Shown here: piece after piece, positions 1-9,358 of the stretch
Layout of the letters: every line of letters starts with the position of its first letter
Position numbering within the stretch: the first letter of the stretch is position 1
Origin: Pseudodonghicola flavimaris
GTDB taxonomy: Bacteria > Pseudomonadota > Alphaproteobacteria > Rhodobacterales > Rhodobacteraceae
Assembly (NCBI RefSeq): GCF_030164425.1
Contig: NZ_JASNJD010000001.1
Coordinates: forward strand, 248,001 to 312,000
Length of the DNA: 64,000 nt
Direction: 5' to 3'
Notes under the pieces: generated by a model
Databases searched by the model: none
What the model saw: the letters and a program-made list of their open reading frames with translations, nothing else
Told to the model about the DNA's origin: nothing
Program-made: the position numbers and the translations under genes

Positions 1-1
1 G

Positions 2-289
2 CCAGAGATGGAACCGGTGCTGGACGGCGGCGGGTCGGAGAAACTCTCGGCTTCGGTCGCGCGGCATCTGCGGCGCTATTTCGACCTGCATGGCGATATG
101 CTGCCGCCGCCGGGGCTCTATGCCCGCATCCTGCGTGAGGTGGAGATCCCGCTGATCGAAATCGCGCTGGAGGCGACCGGTGGAAACCAGGCGAAATGTG
201 CCGAACTTCTGGGGATCAACCGGAATACGCTGCGAAAGAAAATCACCGACCTTGATATTCAGGTGACACGCCGCCGAAAGTTGATGTAA
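2..289 (+). CDS. ntrC: Nitrogen regulator NtrC (NR(I)), C-terminal fragment
   Basis: This is the 3' end of a gene whose start lies before the window; the reading frame is open from the left edge to TAA at 287-289. The visible ~95 residues include a Fis-type helix-turn-helix near the C terminus ([20 protein letters not shown]), the DNA-binding end of NtrC-family response regulators. The identification rests on that domain and on the following ntrY-ntrX genes, because ntrB-ntrC-ntrY-ntrX is the usual alphaproteobacterial order. NtrC, phosphorylated by NtrB, activates nitrogen-scavenging genes. The receiver and AAA+ domains are not visible, so I cannot say whether this protein keeps the sigma-54-contacting GAFTGA loop. 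Confidence 0.88.
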   Translation, partial: PEMEPVLDGGGSEKLSASVARHLRRYFDLHGDMLPPPGLYARILREVEIPLIEIALEATGGNQAKCAELLGINRNTLRKKITDLDIQVTRRRKLM

Positions 290-399
290 AATCGCCACAG
301 AACCGTGGCAGTCTGGTCCCAGTGTCGTGCCGGGACCGGAATAGACCACGAGATTTGGCGGTTGGCCGCGCAAGCGGCACATCTTGATGAGGGCGGCAG

Positions 400-2685
400 G
401 TGACAAGCCGGTCACAATACGGGCTGTTCCCGGCGGTGAACCGATGGCGGCGCACCCGGCGGGCACGCAACATCGGAACGCTTGGCCTGGTGCTTCTGGG
501 GCCGGCGCTGGCGATGGCCACCTTCATGGTGCTGGGCCCGCTGGATCAGGGTGCCTCCTCGCCGGAACTGCGGGTCATCCTGCTGATCGATCTGGTCTAT
601 GTGCTGGTGGTCGCGGCGCTGGTGCTGGGGCAGCTGGGCCGGCTGATCGTGGCGCGGCGGGCGAAATCGGCGGGATCCCGCCTGCACCTGCGGCTGATCG
701 GGGTCTTCACCTTCCTGGCGCTGGTGCCGACCGTGATCGTCGCGGTCTTCGCCACGTTGACGGTGAACATCGGGCTGGAGGGCTGGTTCTCCGACCGGGT
801 GCGGCAGGTGGTGGGCACCTCGCTCGACGCGGCGGAGGCCTATGAGACCGAACATCGCCAGGCGCTGGAGGAAGACGCCCGGGCGCTGGGGCGGTTCCTC
901 GACAGCAGCCGCAACGTGGTCTTCTTCGTCAACGATGCCGAATTGCGCCAGATGCTGGCGCAGGGCCAGAGCCAGATCCAGCGCGGCCTGCGCGAGGCCT
1001 ATGTGATCGACGGCACCGGCGAGATTCGCGCCCGGGGCGAACGGTCCTATCTCTTCGACTTCGAAAAGCCCTCGCCGGAGCAGATCGCCGAGGCCGACCA
1101 GACCGGTCTGGTGATCATCCAGGACTGGGACAACAATGAATTCCGGGCGCTGGTGCGGCTCAATGGCTTCGTCGACCGGTTCCTGTATGTCAGCCGCGAC
1201 GTGGATGGCGATATCCTGAACCTGCTGGACGACACCAAGCAGACCGCGGTTTTCTACCAGCAACTGGAGAGTGAGCGGGGCAGGGTGCTGTTCGAATTCG
1301 GCCTGCTCTATATCGGCTTTGCGGTGATCCTGATCCTGGCGGCGGTCTGGCTGGGGCTGTGGTTCGCCGAGCGGCTGTCGCGGCCGGTGGGGCGGCTGAC
1401 CACAGCGGCGCAGCGGGTCGGGGCCGGTGATCTCGATGTGCAGGTGCTGGAGGAAGAGGGCGACGATGAAATCGCCATGCTCGGCCGCTACTTCAACCAG
1501 ATGACCCGGCAGCTCAAGGGCCAGCGCCAGACGCTTCTGGCCAACACCCGGCAGATCGAGGTGCGGCGCCGGCTGTTCGATTCCGTGCTGTCCTCGGTGA
1601 CATCGGGGGTGGTGGGGCTCGACGCCGAGGGGCGGGTGACCTTCGTCAACCGCTCGGCCGAACGGCTGCTGGGCTGGTCCGGCGATGAAACAGCCCTGGC
1701 GCTGGAGGTGGTGGTGCCCGAGTTCGGCCCGCTGTTCGACCGGTTGCGCGCCGCCGCCAACGGCATCGCCCAGGGCGAGGTCAAGGTCAGCCGGCAGGGG
1801 CAGCTGGAACATCTGCTGGTGCGGATGTCGACACGGTCGAGCGCCGATGGCGGGCTGGAGGGCTATGTGGTGGCCTTCGACGATGTGACCGATCTGGTCA
1901 GCGCCCAGCGGATGGCCGCCTGGGGTGATGTCGCCCGCCGGATCGCCCATGAGATCAAGAACCCGCTGACGCCGATCCAGCTGAGCGCGGAGCGGATCAA
2001 GCGCAAGTTCGCGCCGAAACTGTCCGAGACCGACTGCGATCAGCTGCAGTCGATGACCGATGTGATCGTGCGCCAGACCAACGATCTGCGCCGCATCGTC
2101 GACGAGTTTTCCAAATTCGCGCGGATGCCGGAACCCGACCGGCGCGAGGAGGACATGGTCAAGATCGTGCGCGATGCGGTGCTGCTGCAGCAGACCGGCC
2201 AGCCCGACGTGACGCTGAAGGCCGATCTGCCGGATGCGCCGCTGATGGCGGAGGTCGATGCCACCATGCTGTCGCAGGCGCTGACCAACCTGATCAAGAA
2301 TGCCGGCGAGGCGATCGAGAGCCTGCGCCGGGCGGGCCCGCCCGAGGGCTTTCAGCCGGAGATCCGGGTGCGGTTGACGGCGCAGCAGGACGGGTGCGAG
2401 ATCACGGTCGCCGACAATGGCATCGGCCTGCCGGAGGACCGTTCGCGGCTGTTCGAACCCTATGTGACGACGCGGGACGAGGGCACCGGCCTGGGCCTGC
2501 CGATCGTGAAGAAGATTATCGAGGAACATGGCGGCAGCCTCACGCTGGAGGACGCGCCGCCGTTCGACGGCGCCGCGCGCCTTGGCGCGATGGCCGTCAT
2601 CCACCTGCCGACCGGGCAGCCGCAGGGCAGTTCGGGACGGACGGGGCAGCAGGGAAAAAATAATATTATAGCAGGTCTGACATGA
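400..2685 (+). CDS. ntrY: Nitrogen regulation sensor histidine kinase NtrY
   Basis: Inner-membrane histidine kinase, 761 residues, the usual NtrY length. The order is: N-terminal membrane segments (about residues 28-95) and an extracytoplasmic sensor region, another hydrophobic segment near 300-325, HAMP, PAS, a HisKA domain with phospho-accepting His517 in ARRIAHEIKNPLTP, and a HATPase with N-box NLIKNAGEAI, DNGIGLP and GTGLGLP. NtrY phosphorylates NtrX and, in several alphaproteobacteria, links nitrogen and redox status to respiration and the cell envelope. The start is GTG at 400, preceded by a purine-rich AGGGCGGCAG. The stop overlaps the ntrX start (ATGA), suggesting translational coupling. 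It lies 110 bp after ntrC. Confidence 0.95.
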   Translation: MTSRSQYGLFPAVNRWRRTRRARNIGTLGLVLLGPALAMATFMVLGPLDQGASSPELRVILLIDLVYVLVVAALVLGQLGRLIVARRAKSAGSRLHLRLIGVFTFLALVPTVIVAVFATLTVNIGLEGWFSDRVRQVVGTSLDAAEAYETEHRQALEEDARALGRFLDSSRNVVFFVNDAELRQMLAQGQSQIQRGLREAYVIDGTGEIRARGERSYLFDFEKPSPEQIAEADQTGLVIIQDWDNNEFRALVRLNGFVDRFLYVSRDVDGDILNLLDDTKQTAVFYQQLESERGRVLFEFGLLYIGFAVILILAAVWLGLWFAERLSRPVGRLTTAAQRVGAGDLDVQVLEEEGDDEIAMLGRYFNQMTRQLKGQRQTLLANTRQIEVRRRLFDSVLSSVTSGVVGLDAEGRVTFVNRSAERLLGWSGDETALALEVVVPEFGPLFDRLRAAANGIAQGEVKVSRQGQLEHLLVRMSTRSSADGGLEGYVVAFDDVTDLVSAQRMAAWGDVARRIAHEIKNPLTPIQLSAERIKRKFAPKLSETDCDQLQSMTDVIVRQTNDLRRIVDEFSKFARMPEPDRREEDMVKIVRDAVLLQQTGQPDVTLKADLPDAPLMAEVDATMLSQALTNLIKNAGEAIESLRRAGPPEGFQPEIRVRLTAQQDGCEITVADNGIGLPEDRSRLFEPYVTTRDEGTGLGLPIVKKIIEEHGGSLTLEDAPPFDGAARLGAMAVIHLPTGQPQGSSGRTGQQGKNNIIAGLT

Positions 2686-4109
2686 GTGATATTCTGATTG
2701 TGGATGATGAGCGCGATATCCGGGAACTGATCTCGGATATCCTCGAAGACGAAGGCTATGCCACCCGCAAGGCGGGCAGTTCCGACGAATGCATGGCCGC
2801 GATCAACATCGAGGCGCCGGCGCTTCTGATCCTGGACATCTGGCTGAAGGACAGCCGGATGGACGGCATCGATATCCTCAAGACCGTCAAGCGGGACAAT
2901 CCCGATGTGCCGGTGGTGATCATCTCGGGGCATGGCAATATCGAAATCGCGGTGGCGGCGATCAAGCAGGGCGCCTACGATTTCATCGAGAAGCCGTTCA
3001 ACATCGATCAGCTTATGGTGGTGATCCGCCGCGCGATGGAGGCCTCGCGCCTGCGCCGGGAAAACAGTGCGCTGAAGCGGCGCGAGGTGACCACGACAGA
3101 GATGATCGGCCACAGCGCCGCCTTCCGGGCACTGATGGGGCAGCTCGACAAGGTGACGAAATCCAACGGGCGGGTGATGCTGACCGGGCCGGCGGGCTCG
3201 GGCAAGGAGATCGCCGCGCGCTATATCCACGCCAATTCGAGCCGGGCGACCGCGCCCTTCGTCAGCGTCAACTGCGCCAGTATCGAGCCCGAGCGGATGG
3301 AAGAGGTCCTGTTCGGCCGCGAAACCCAGGAGCGTGGGGTGGAGCCCGGCCTGCTGGAAGAGGCGCATGGCGGTGTGATCTTCTTCGACGAGGTGGCGGA
3401 TATGCCGCCGGGGACGCAATCGAAAATCCTGCGGGTGCTGGTCGATCAGCAGTTCCAGCGGGTCGGCGCCACCGACAAGGTGCGGGTCGATCTCCGTGTG
3501 ATCTCCTCGACCAACCGGGACCTGGAGATGGAAATCGCCGCCGGCCGGTTCCGCGAAGAGCTCTATCACCGGCTGAACGTGGTGCCGATCGCGGTGCCCT
3601 CGCTGGAGGACCGGCGTGAGGATATCCCGCTCCTGGCAGGGCATTTCATCGAAAGTTGCCATGCCAGCCAGGGGCTGCCGCTGCGCGAGCTGACCGAAGA
3701 GGCGGCGGCGCTGATGCAGACCATGGTCTGGCCCGGCAATGTGCGCCAGCTGAAGAACCTGATCGAACGGGTGCTGATTCTGGGCGAGGGCACCGGTCCG
3801 ATCGAGGCGCGCGAGCTGCCGAGCGATGAGGAAAAGGCCGCCGACGATGGCCGTGTCGTGCTCTCCGGCGCGCTGGCGACGCTGCCGCTGCGCGAGGCCC
3901 GCGAGGCCTTCGAACGCGAATATCTGCTGACCCAGATCAACCGCTTCGGCGGCAATATCAGCCGCACTGCCAGCTTCGTCGGCATGGAGCGCAGCGCGCT
4001 GCACCGCAAGCTGAAGTCGCTGGGCGTGGTGACGACGACGAAATCCGGCGCCAGGGTGGCCCGTGTCGATGAGACTGTCGATGAGACTGTCGACGAGGCC
4101 GTCGACTGA
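2682..4109 (+). CDS. ntrX: Response regulator NtrX, without a GAFTGA motif
   Basis: Partner regulator of NtrY, 475 residues. The receiver domain (1-120) has phospho-acceptor Asp52 in LLILDIWLKD. The central AAA+ domain has a modified Walker A (GPAGSGKE) and Walker B (GVIFFDEVAD). A Fis-type HTH lies near the C terminus (NISRTASFVGMERSALHRKL). The stretch after LFGRE, where sigma-54 activators carry GAFTGA, reads TQERGVEPGLLEEAHGG, so the sigma-54-contact loop is missing. As far as I recall, loss of GAFTGA is also reported for other alphaproteobacterial NtrX proteins and for Rhodobacter capsulatus NtrC, which works with the housekeeping polymerase; sigma-54-independent action is therefore likely here. 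The last ~15 residues are an acidic repeat, described separately. Confidence 0.95.
   Translation: MSDILIVDDERDIRELISDILEDEGYATRKAGSSDECMAAINIEAPALLILDIWLKDSRMDGIDILKTVKRDNPDVPVVIISGHGNIEIAVAAIKQGAYDFIEKPFNIDQLMVVIRRAMEASRLRRENSALKRREVTTTEMIGHSAAFRALMGQLDKVTKSNGRVMLTGPAGSGKEIAARYIHANSSRATAPFVSVNCASIEPERMEEVLFGRETQERGVEPGLLEEAHGGVIFFDEVADMPPGTQSKILRVLVDQQFQRVGATDKVRVDLRVISSTNRDLEMEIAAGRFREELYHRLNVVPIAVPSLEDRREDIPLLAGHFIESCHASQGLPLRELTEEAAALMQTMVWPGNVRQLKNLIERVLILGEGTGPIEARELPSDEEKAADDGRVVLSGALATLPLREAREAFEREYLLTQINRFGGNISRTASFVGMERSALHRKLKSLGVVTTTKSGARVARVDETVDETVDEAVD
4065..4106 (+). repeat. 12-bp tandem repeat encoding the acidic NtrX tail
   Basis: Three and a half in-frame copies of GTCGATGAGACT (the third is GTCGACGAGGCC) close the ntrX reading frame and encode DETV-DETV-DEAV-D just before the stop. 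The array lies past the HTH and is probably a slippage-prone tail whose copy number can vary without loss of frame. Confidence 0.85.
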
Positions 4110-4146
4110 AGCCGGTGCGGGGCCGGCGGAGTGCGGCGGGCCGGGC

Positions 4147-4614
4147 TCAGCGGGTGACGATCTGCCAGCTGCCGCCCTTGTTGCGGATCACGCAGGCGTT
4201 CTGGGTCAGCTGCGGCAGCACCGTGGTCACGCCCGGCGGGGTGGCCGATTTCACCTCGGGCGGGCAGGGCGGCAGGCTGACCGGGCTATAGCCCTTCTCG
4301 GCCATGCATAGGCTCTTGGCCCGGGCGCGCAGACTGGCGTTGGCATCGACGGTATAGATCTCCCCCTGGCGCCAGAAGCCGGGGCGGACCCAGCAATTGC
4401 CCTGTGCATCGCAGACCCGCCGGCCGGGCACGTAGACCGGCGGCATCTGCCGGATCTGGGTGGCGACGGGGGCCTGTTTCAGCGCCTGAATCTCGCACAG
4501 GGTGGTGTCCTTTTCCATCTGCGCCACCGGGGCGCCGGGCCGATAATAGATCGACATCGGCGCGCAGGCGGCCAGCAGCAGGGTCAGGGCGATCGGGGCA
4601 AGGTTCCGTTTCAT
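4147..4614 (-). CDS. Predicted lipoprotein of unknown function
   Basis: A 155-residue protein starting MKRNLAPIALTLLLAACAPMS: positive N terminus, hydrophobic core and a lipobox (LAAC), so probably lipidated at Cys17 and anchored in the envelope. The mature part contains several cysteines (DTTLCEIQ, GRRVCDAQGNCW, LCMAEKGYSP, LPPCPPE) and a WQIVTR end. I chose the start at 4614 because it places the signal peptide at the N terminus; an upstream in-frame start would add 22 residues with no signal character. It converges on ntrX with a 37-bp gap. I do not recognise the family and assign no function. Confidence 0.72.
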   Translation of the reverse strand: MKRNLAPIALTLLLAACAPMSIYYRPGAPVAQMEKDTTLCEIQALKQAPVATQIRQMPPVYVPGRRVCDAQGNCWVRPGFWRQGEIYTVDANASLRARAKSLCMAEKGYSPVSLPPCPPEVKSATPPGVTTVLPQLTQNACVIRNKGGSWQIVTR

Positions 4615-4738
4615 GGCCGCAGCATGCCGCAACGCCGGCGCCGGTACAATTGAATTGACCGCCCCGGGACCATCTGTCATTCAAAGCACTCTGGCAAAAC
4701 AGTCTGACTGAGACAGGATCGGCAGAGGCACGGAAGCG

Positions 4739-6115
4739 ATGAAAGTCATCATTTGCGGTGCGGGGCAGGTGGGTTGGCAGATCGCCCGGCACCTGTCCGG
4801 AGAGCACAACGACGTGACCGTCGTGGACAACAACCCCGATCTGGTCCGGCGCGCCACCGATACGCTGGATGTGCAGGGGATCGCGGGCTTCGCCAGCTAC
4901 CCCGACGTGCTGGAGCGGGCCGGCGCCAATGACGCCGACATGCTGATCGCCGCCACCCATTCGGACGAGGTCAACATGGTCACCTGCCAGGTGGCCCATT
5001 CGGTGTTCTCGATCCAGCGCAAGATCGCGCGGCTCCGGGCGCAATCCTATCTGACGGCGATCTATTCCGATCTCTACCGCCGCGATCACCTGCCCATCGA
5101 TGTGGTGATCTCGCCCGAGCGCGAGGTGGCGGCGGCGGCGATGCAGCGGCTTTCGGCGCCGGCGGCCTTCGATACCGAGACCTTCATGGGCGGCAAGGCG
5201 CAGCTGCTGGGCATCGCGGTGGAGGAAAGCTGCCCGATCATCAACACGCCGCTACGCCAGCTGACCGATCTGTTCTCGACCCTGCGCGCCATCGTGGTGG
5301 GGGTCCGGCGCGAGGGGACGCTGTTCGCACCGGAACCGGACGACCAGATCTTCGCCGGCGACAGCTGCTATGTCTTTTGCCATGTCGACGATGTCGACCG
5401 CACCATGGAGGTCTTCGGCAAGACCCAGAAGACCCAGGACCGGGTCGTCATCGTCGGCGGCGGTAACGTCGGTCTGGAGGTCGCCCGCGCGCTGGAAAGC
5501 CGCAAGACCCGGACTCGTGCCAAGATGATCGAGCGCAACCGTGCCCAGGCCGAACGCGCGGCGGAGGCGCTGGAACGGACCATCGTGCTGAACGGCGACG
5601 GGCTGGATGCGGCGCTGCTGAAGGAGGCCGGGATCGCCCGGGCCGATGCGATGCTGGCGATCACCGACGACGACAAGACCAACATGCTGTCGGCGGTGCG
5701 CGCCAAGGCCGAGGGCTGTCCGCTGGCGATCGCGCTGATCAACGATCCCACCCTGGTGCCGCTGATGGAGCCTCTGGGCATCGACGCCTATATCAACCCG
5801 CGCGCCACCACCGTCAGCTCGATCCTGCGCCATATCCGCCACGGACGGGTGCGGCAGGTCTATTCCATCGGCGATGCCGAGGCCGAGGTGATCGAGGCCG
5901 AGGTACTGTCGACCTCGCCGATGGCGGGGCAGCGGCTGCGCGATATCGATTTCCCCGAAGGGGTGCTGCTGGGCGCGGTGCTGAAGGATGGCAAGGTGAT
6001 GCGGCCGGCGGGCGAGCTGAGGATCGAGGAGGGCGACGTCGTTGCGATCTTCGCCATGGCCGCGGATGTGCCCGAGGTCGAGCGTCTGCTCCAGGTCTCG
6101 ATCGATTTCTTCTGA
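4739..6115 (+). CDS. trkA: Trk system potassium uptake regulatory subunit TrkA
   Basis: Cytoplasmic, peripheral NAD(H)-binding gating subunit of the Trk potassium channel, 458 residues. It has two RCK_N/RCK_C halves. Each Rossmann domain begins with a dinucleotide motif: GAGQVGWQIA at the N terminus and GGGNVGLEVA in the second half. The second RCK_C domain ends the protein (MAGQRLRDIDFPEGVLLGAVL). Length and organisation match TrkA. It is followed after 2 bp by trkH, so the channel and its regulator are made together. The pair sits between ntrX and hfq, the usual Rhodobacteraceae order. Confidence 0.95.
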   Translation: MKVIICGAGQVGWQIARHLSGEHNDVTVVDNNPDLVRRATDTLDVQGIAGFASYPDVLERAGANDADMLIAATHSDEVNMVTCQVAHSVFSIQRKIARLRAQSYLTAIYSDLYRRDHLPIDVVISPEREVAAAAMQRLSAPAAFDTETFMGGKAQLLGIAVEESCPIINTPLRQLTDLFSTLRAIVVGVRREGTLFAPEPDDQIFAGDSCYVFCHVDDVDRTMEVFGKTQKTQDRVVIVGGGNVGLEVARALESRKTRTRAKMIERNRAQAERAAEALERTIVLNGDGLDAALLKEAGIARADAMLAITDDDKTNMLSAVRAKAEGCPLAIALINDPTLVPLMEPLGIDAYINPRATTVSSILRHIRHGRVRQVYSIGDAEAEVIEAEVLSTSPMAGQRLRDIDFPEGVLLGAVLKDGKVMRPAGELRIEEGDVVAIFAMAADVPEVERLLQVSIDFF

Positions 6116-6117
6116 TC

Positions 6118-7650
6118 ATGCGGGCGGCGGAACAATACGGGCTGTTCATGCGATTGCCCCTGTTTCTGCAGATCTGGGCGATCGCGTCGCTGTCGATGTG
6201 GGTTCCGGCGATCCATGCCGAGATCCGGGGCATCCACCCGGTGTCTCAGGCCTTCTTCTTCAGCGGGTTGCTGGGGCTGGTGGGGCTGACGATGATCGCG
6301 CTGGCGCGCGGCACGCGGCCACCCAAGCACGGTATTCTGGGCCAGCTGCTGGCCCTGCTGGCGACCTTTGCGCTGCTGCCGGTGTTTCTGGCGCTGCCGC
6401 TTTATGACGGGCTGAAGACTACCAGCTATCTTAACGCCTATTTCGACATGGTCAGCGCCATCACCACCACCGGCGCCGACATCTTCGCCGATCCGGCACG
6501 GCTCGACCCGGCGCTGCATCTGTGGCGGGCGCAGGTCGGCTGGATGGGCGGTCTGCTGATGTGGGTCGCGGCTTCCTCGATCTTGGCGCCGCTGTCGCTG
6601 GGCGGGTTCGAGATCACCGCCCGCGGCCAGCCCGGCCGCGCCGTCGCCTCGCCCGACCTCAGCGCCCGGGCCGATCCGCGCCGGCGGCTGCTGCGGGTGA
6701 CCCGGACGCTGGTGCCGGTCTATACCGGGCTGACCATGGTGGTCTGGGTGGCGCTGCTGATCGCGGGGGAGGAGGGGCTGACCGCGCTCTGCCACGCGAT
6801 GTCGGTGATGGCGACCTCGGGCCTGTCGCCGGTTGGGGGCATGGCCGGCAGCCAGGCCGGGATCGTCGGTGAGGTGATCCTGTTTCTCTTCATGTTCTTC
6901 GCGCTGTCGCGGCTGACCTTCTCCTCGGACACCTCCGCCACCGGGCAGGCGCGGCTGGACAAGGACCCGGAATTCCGCACCGGTCTTCTGATCATCGTGT
7001 CGATTCCGGTGCTGCTGTTCCTGCGCCACTGGCTGGCGGCGCTGGAGGTGCAGCCGCTGGAGGACCCGCTGCTGGCGCTGGAGGCGCTTTGGGGCGCGCT
7101 CTTCACGGTGACCTCCTTTCTCACCACCACCGGGTTCGAGAGCGTCTATTGGGACGAGGCGCGGCAATGGTCTGGCCTGGGCACACCGGGGCTGATCCTG
7201 GCCGGGCTGGCGGTGATCGGCGGCGGGGTGGCAACCACCGCCGGCGGGGTGAAGCTGCTGAGGGTCTATGCGCTCTATCTCAACGGCCTGCGCGAGATGG
7301 AACGGCTGGTCCATCCCAGTTCGGTCAGCAACGAGGGCGGCGGCGTGCGGCGGATTCAGAAGGACGGCGCCTTTATCGCCTGGGTCTTCTTCATGATGTT
7401 CGCCCTGTCTCTGACGCTGGTCTGCGTGATTCTCGCAGCCCTGGGTCTCAGCTTCGATCAGGCCATCGTGCTGTCGATCGCGACACTCTCGACCACCGGG
7501 CCGCTGATCCATGTGGCGGCCGATACCCCCATCCATCTGGCCGAACTGAGCGGCGCGGCGAAGATGGTGCTGTCGGCCACGATGGTGCTGGGACGGCTGG
7601 AAACGCTGGCAATCATTGCGCTGATCACGCCGGATCTGTGGCGCAATTGA
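6118..7650 (+). CDS. trkH: Trk potassium uptake channel subunit TrkH
   Basis: Integral membrane potassium channel of the TrkH/TrkG/KtrB superfamily, 510 residues with about ten hydrophobic segments. Selectivity-filter-type loops are visible in the repeats: AITTTGADIF, VMATSGLSPVGG, FLTTTGFES and TLSTTGPL, each with the Thr/Ser-x-Gly core that lines the pore. Its start lies 2 bp after the trkA stop. A possible internal start (MRLPLFLQ, ten codons in) gives almost the same protein. TrkA is the gating partner. Confidence 0.95.
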   Translation: MRAAEQYGLFMRLPLFLQIWAIASLSMWVPAIHAEIRGIHPVSQAFFFSGLLGLVGLTMIALARGTRPPKHGILGQLLALLATFALLPVFLALPLYDGLKTTSYLNAYFDMVSAITTTGADIFADPARLDPALHLWRAQVGWMGGLLMWVAASSILAPLSLGGFEITARGQPGRAVASPDLSARADPRRRLLRVTRTLVPVYTGLTMVVWVALLIAGEEGLTALCHAMSVMATSGLSPVGGMAGSQAGIVGEVILFLFMFFALSRLTFSSDTSATGQARLDKDPEFRTGLLIIVSIPVLLFLRHWLAALEVQPLEDPLLALEALWGALFTVTSFLTTTGFESVYWDEARQWSGLGTPGLILAGLAVIGGGVATTAGGVKLLRVYALYLNGLREMERLVHPSSVSNEGGGVRRIQKDGAFIAWVFFMMFALSLTLVCVILAALGLSFDQAIVLSIATLSTTGPLIHVAADTPIHLAELSGAAKMVLSATMVLGRLETLAIIALITPDLWRN

Positions 7651-7784
7651 GCGAGTTTTCAGGTCACTGCGAAACGATCTTGTTTTTTCGGGTGGAATAT
7701 CCCCACAGCTCACTCCATACTTGTTGGTGAAGAGCGTGTTGTGCGACCCAGCGCGTGACAAGAAAAAGCGAGATATAAGAAGAA

Positions 7785-8024
7785 ATGGCTTCGGACAGAC
7801 AGAACCTGCAGGACGCGTTCCTGAACCACGTCAGAAAAACCAAGGTTCCGGTGACGATCTTTCTTATCAACGGGGTGAAACTGCAGGGTGTGATCACCTG
7901 GTTTGACAATTTCTGCGTGTTGCTCCGCCGGGACGGCCAGTCGCAGCTGGTATACAAGCATGCGATTTCCACTATCATGCCGGCCCAGCCGATCAGCCTT
8001 TATGAGGGCGAAGACGCCTCTTGA
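7785..8024 (+). CDS. hfq: RNA chaperone Hfq
   Basis: Sm-like hexameric RNA chaperone, 79 residues, which pairs small RNAs with mRNAs. Both Sm motifs are intact: an N-terminal [20 protein letters not shown] with the proximal-face glutamine, and the C-terminal YKHAIS signature (Sm2, uridine binding). The C-terminal tail is very short, as is common in alphaproteobacteria. The preceding gap of 134 bp (7651-7784) presumably holds its promoter. The stop overlaps the hflX start (TGATG), the widely conserved hfq-hflX arrangement. Confidence 0.97.
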   Translation: MASDRQNLQDAFLNHVRKTKVPVTIFLINGVKLQGVITWFDNFCVLLRRDGQSQLVYKHAISTIMPAQPISLYEGEDAS

Positions 8025-9295
8025 TGGAACATGGTGGGGATGTCACCAGCGCCTGGGTGCTGCATCCCGAGATTAAATCCGACGAAGATCGTCGCGACCC
8101 CGGTCCGGCGGTAGAGGAAGCCGTGGCCCTGGCCGCGGCTTTGCCCGGTCTTGACGTGATCGGTTCCGACATCGTGCGCCTGCCGCGGCCGCAGCCGGGC
8201 TATCTGTTCGGGTCGGGCAAGATCGAAGAGCTGGGCGAACGCTTCAAGGCGCATGAGATCGAGCTTGTGCTGATCGATGGCCCGGTGACCCCGGTGCAGC
8301 AGCGCAATCTGGAAAAGGCGTGGAAGGTCAAGATTCTCGACCGCACCGGGCTGATCCTTGAGATCTTCTCTGACCGTGCCCGCACCCGTGAAGGGGTGCT
8401 GCAGGTCGAAATGGCCGCGCTCTCCTATCAGCGGACCCGGCTGGTCCGGGCCTGGACCCACCTGGAACGCCAGCGTGGGGGGCTCGGCTTCGTCGGCGGC
8501 CCTGGCGAGACCCAGATCGAGGCCGACCGGCGTGCCATCGACGAACAGCTGGTGCGGCTGCGCCGGCAGCTCGACAAGGTGGTCAAGACGCGCGAGCTTC
8601 ACCGCAAGGCGCGGGCCAAGGTGCCCTATCCCATTGTTGCCCTCGTTGGCTATACCAACGCCGGCAAGTCGACGCTGTTCAACCGGCTGACCGGGGCGGA
8701 TGTGATGGCCAAGGACATGCTCTTTGCCACGCTCGACCCGACCATGCGGCGGGTGCAGCTGCCCGACGGGCCGGAGGTGATCCTGTCCGACACGGTGGGA
8801 TTCATCTCGGATCTGCCGACGGAGCTGGTCGCCGCCTTCCGCGCCACGCTGGAGGAGGTGCTGGCCGCCGATCTGATCGTGCATGTGCGCGATATCTCGC
8901 ACCCGAGCACCGAGGAACAGGCCGAGGATGTGGAAGCGATTCTGACCTCTCTCGGCGTCGATGAGAACCGCGCCCAGATCGAGGTCTGGAACAAGATCGA
9001 CCTGCTGCCCGAGGCCGAGCATGACGCGGTGCTGGCCCGCGCCGCGCGCACGCCGGAGGTCTTCGCCATCTCCGCCTGGAGCGGCGAGGGGCTCGATACC
9101 TTGCTGGCCGCGATTGCCGAGCAGTTGCAGGGCGTGCGCCACGAGGCGGTGATCACGCTGCCGTTCTCCGAGGGCCGCAAACGCGCCTGGCTCTTTGCCC
9201 AGGACGTGGTGATCGAAGAGCGCCAGACCGAAGACGGGTTCGAACTGACGGTGTTCTGGACCCCGAAGCAGGAAGCGCAATTCGCCGCCCTCTGA
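8024..9295 (+). CDS. hflX: GTPase HflX
   Basis: Ribosome-associated GTPase, 423 residues, thought to split stalled or stressed ribosomes. The N-terminal HflX domain includes the glycine-rich linker GGLGFVGGPGETQIE. The GTPase domain follows, with P-loop GYTNAGKST, G3 DTVGF and G4 WNKID. The preferred start is ATG at 8024, sharing one base with the hfq stop; TTG at 8021 would add one residue. Co-translation with hfq is likely. The gene ends at a bidirectional terminator shared with the convergent acylase gene. Confidence 0.95.
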   Translation: MEHGGDVTSAWVLHPEIKSDEDRRDPGPAVEEAVALAAALPGLDVIGSDIVRLPRPQPGYLFGSGKIEELGERFKAHEIELVLIDGPVTPVQQRNLEKAWKVKILDRTGLILEIFSDRARTREGVLQVEMAALSYQRTRLVRAWTHLERQRGGLGFVGGPGETQIEADRRAIDEQLVRLRRQLDKVVKTRELHRKARAKVPYPIVALVGYTNAGKSTLFNRLTGADVMAKDMLFATLDPTMRRVQLPDGPEVILSDTVGFISDLPTELVAAFRATLEEVLAADLIVHVRDISHPSTEEQAEDVEAILTSLGVDENRAQIEVWNKIDLLPEAEHDAVLARAARTPEVFAISAWSGEGLDTLLAAIAEQLQGVRHEAVITLPFSEGRKRAWLFAQDVVIEERQTEDGFELTVFWTPKQEAQFAAL

Positions 9296-9330
9296 GGCGG
9301 CTGAGTGCTCCTCGGAACGATCTTTCAGAC

Positions 9331-9358
9331 AGGCGCGGCGACTGCGGTTGCCGCGCCT
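9331..9358. terminator. Bidirectional terminator between hflX and the acylase gene
   Basis: An 11-bp stem with one G-T pair (AGGCGCGGCGA / TTGCCGCGCCT, loop CTGCGG) fills the gap between two convergent stops and includes part of the acylase stop codon. On the + strand it is followed by TCTTTCC. It probably serves both genes. Confidence 0.65.

Noticed and set aside
412-2604. Long minus-strand open frame opposite ntrY
   Set aside because: Codon-phase shadow of a high-GC gene: the plus-strand frame has all NtrY motifs, while this translation is His/Gln/Arg/Pro-rich without any domain.
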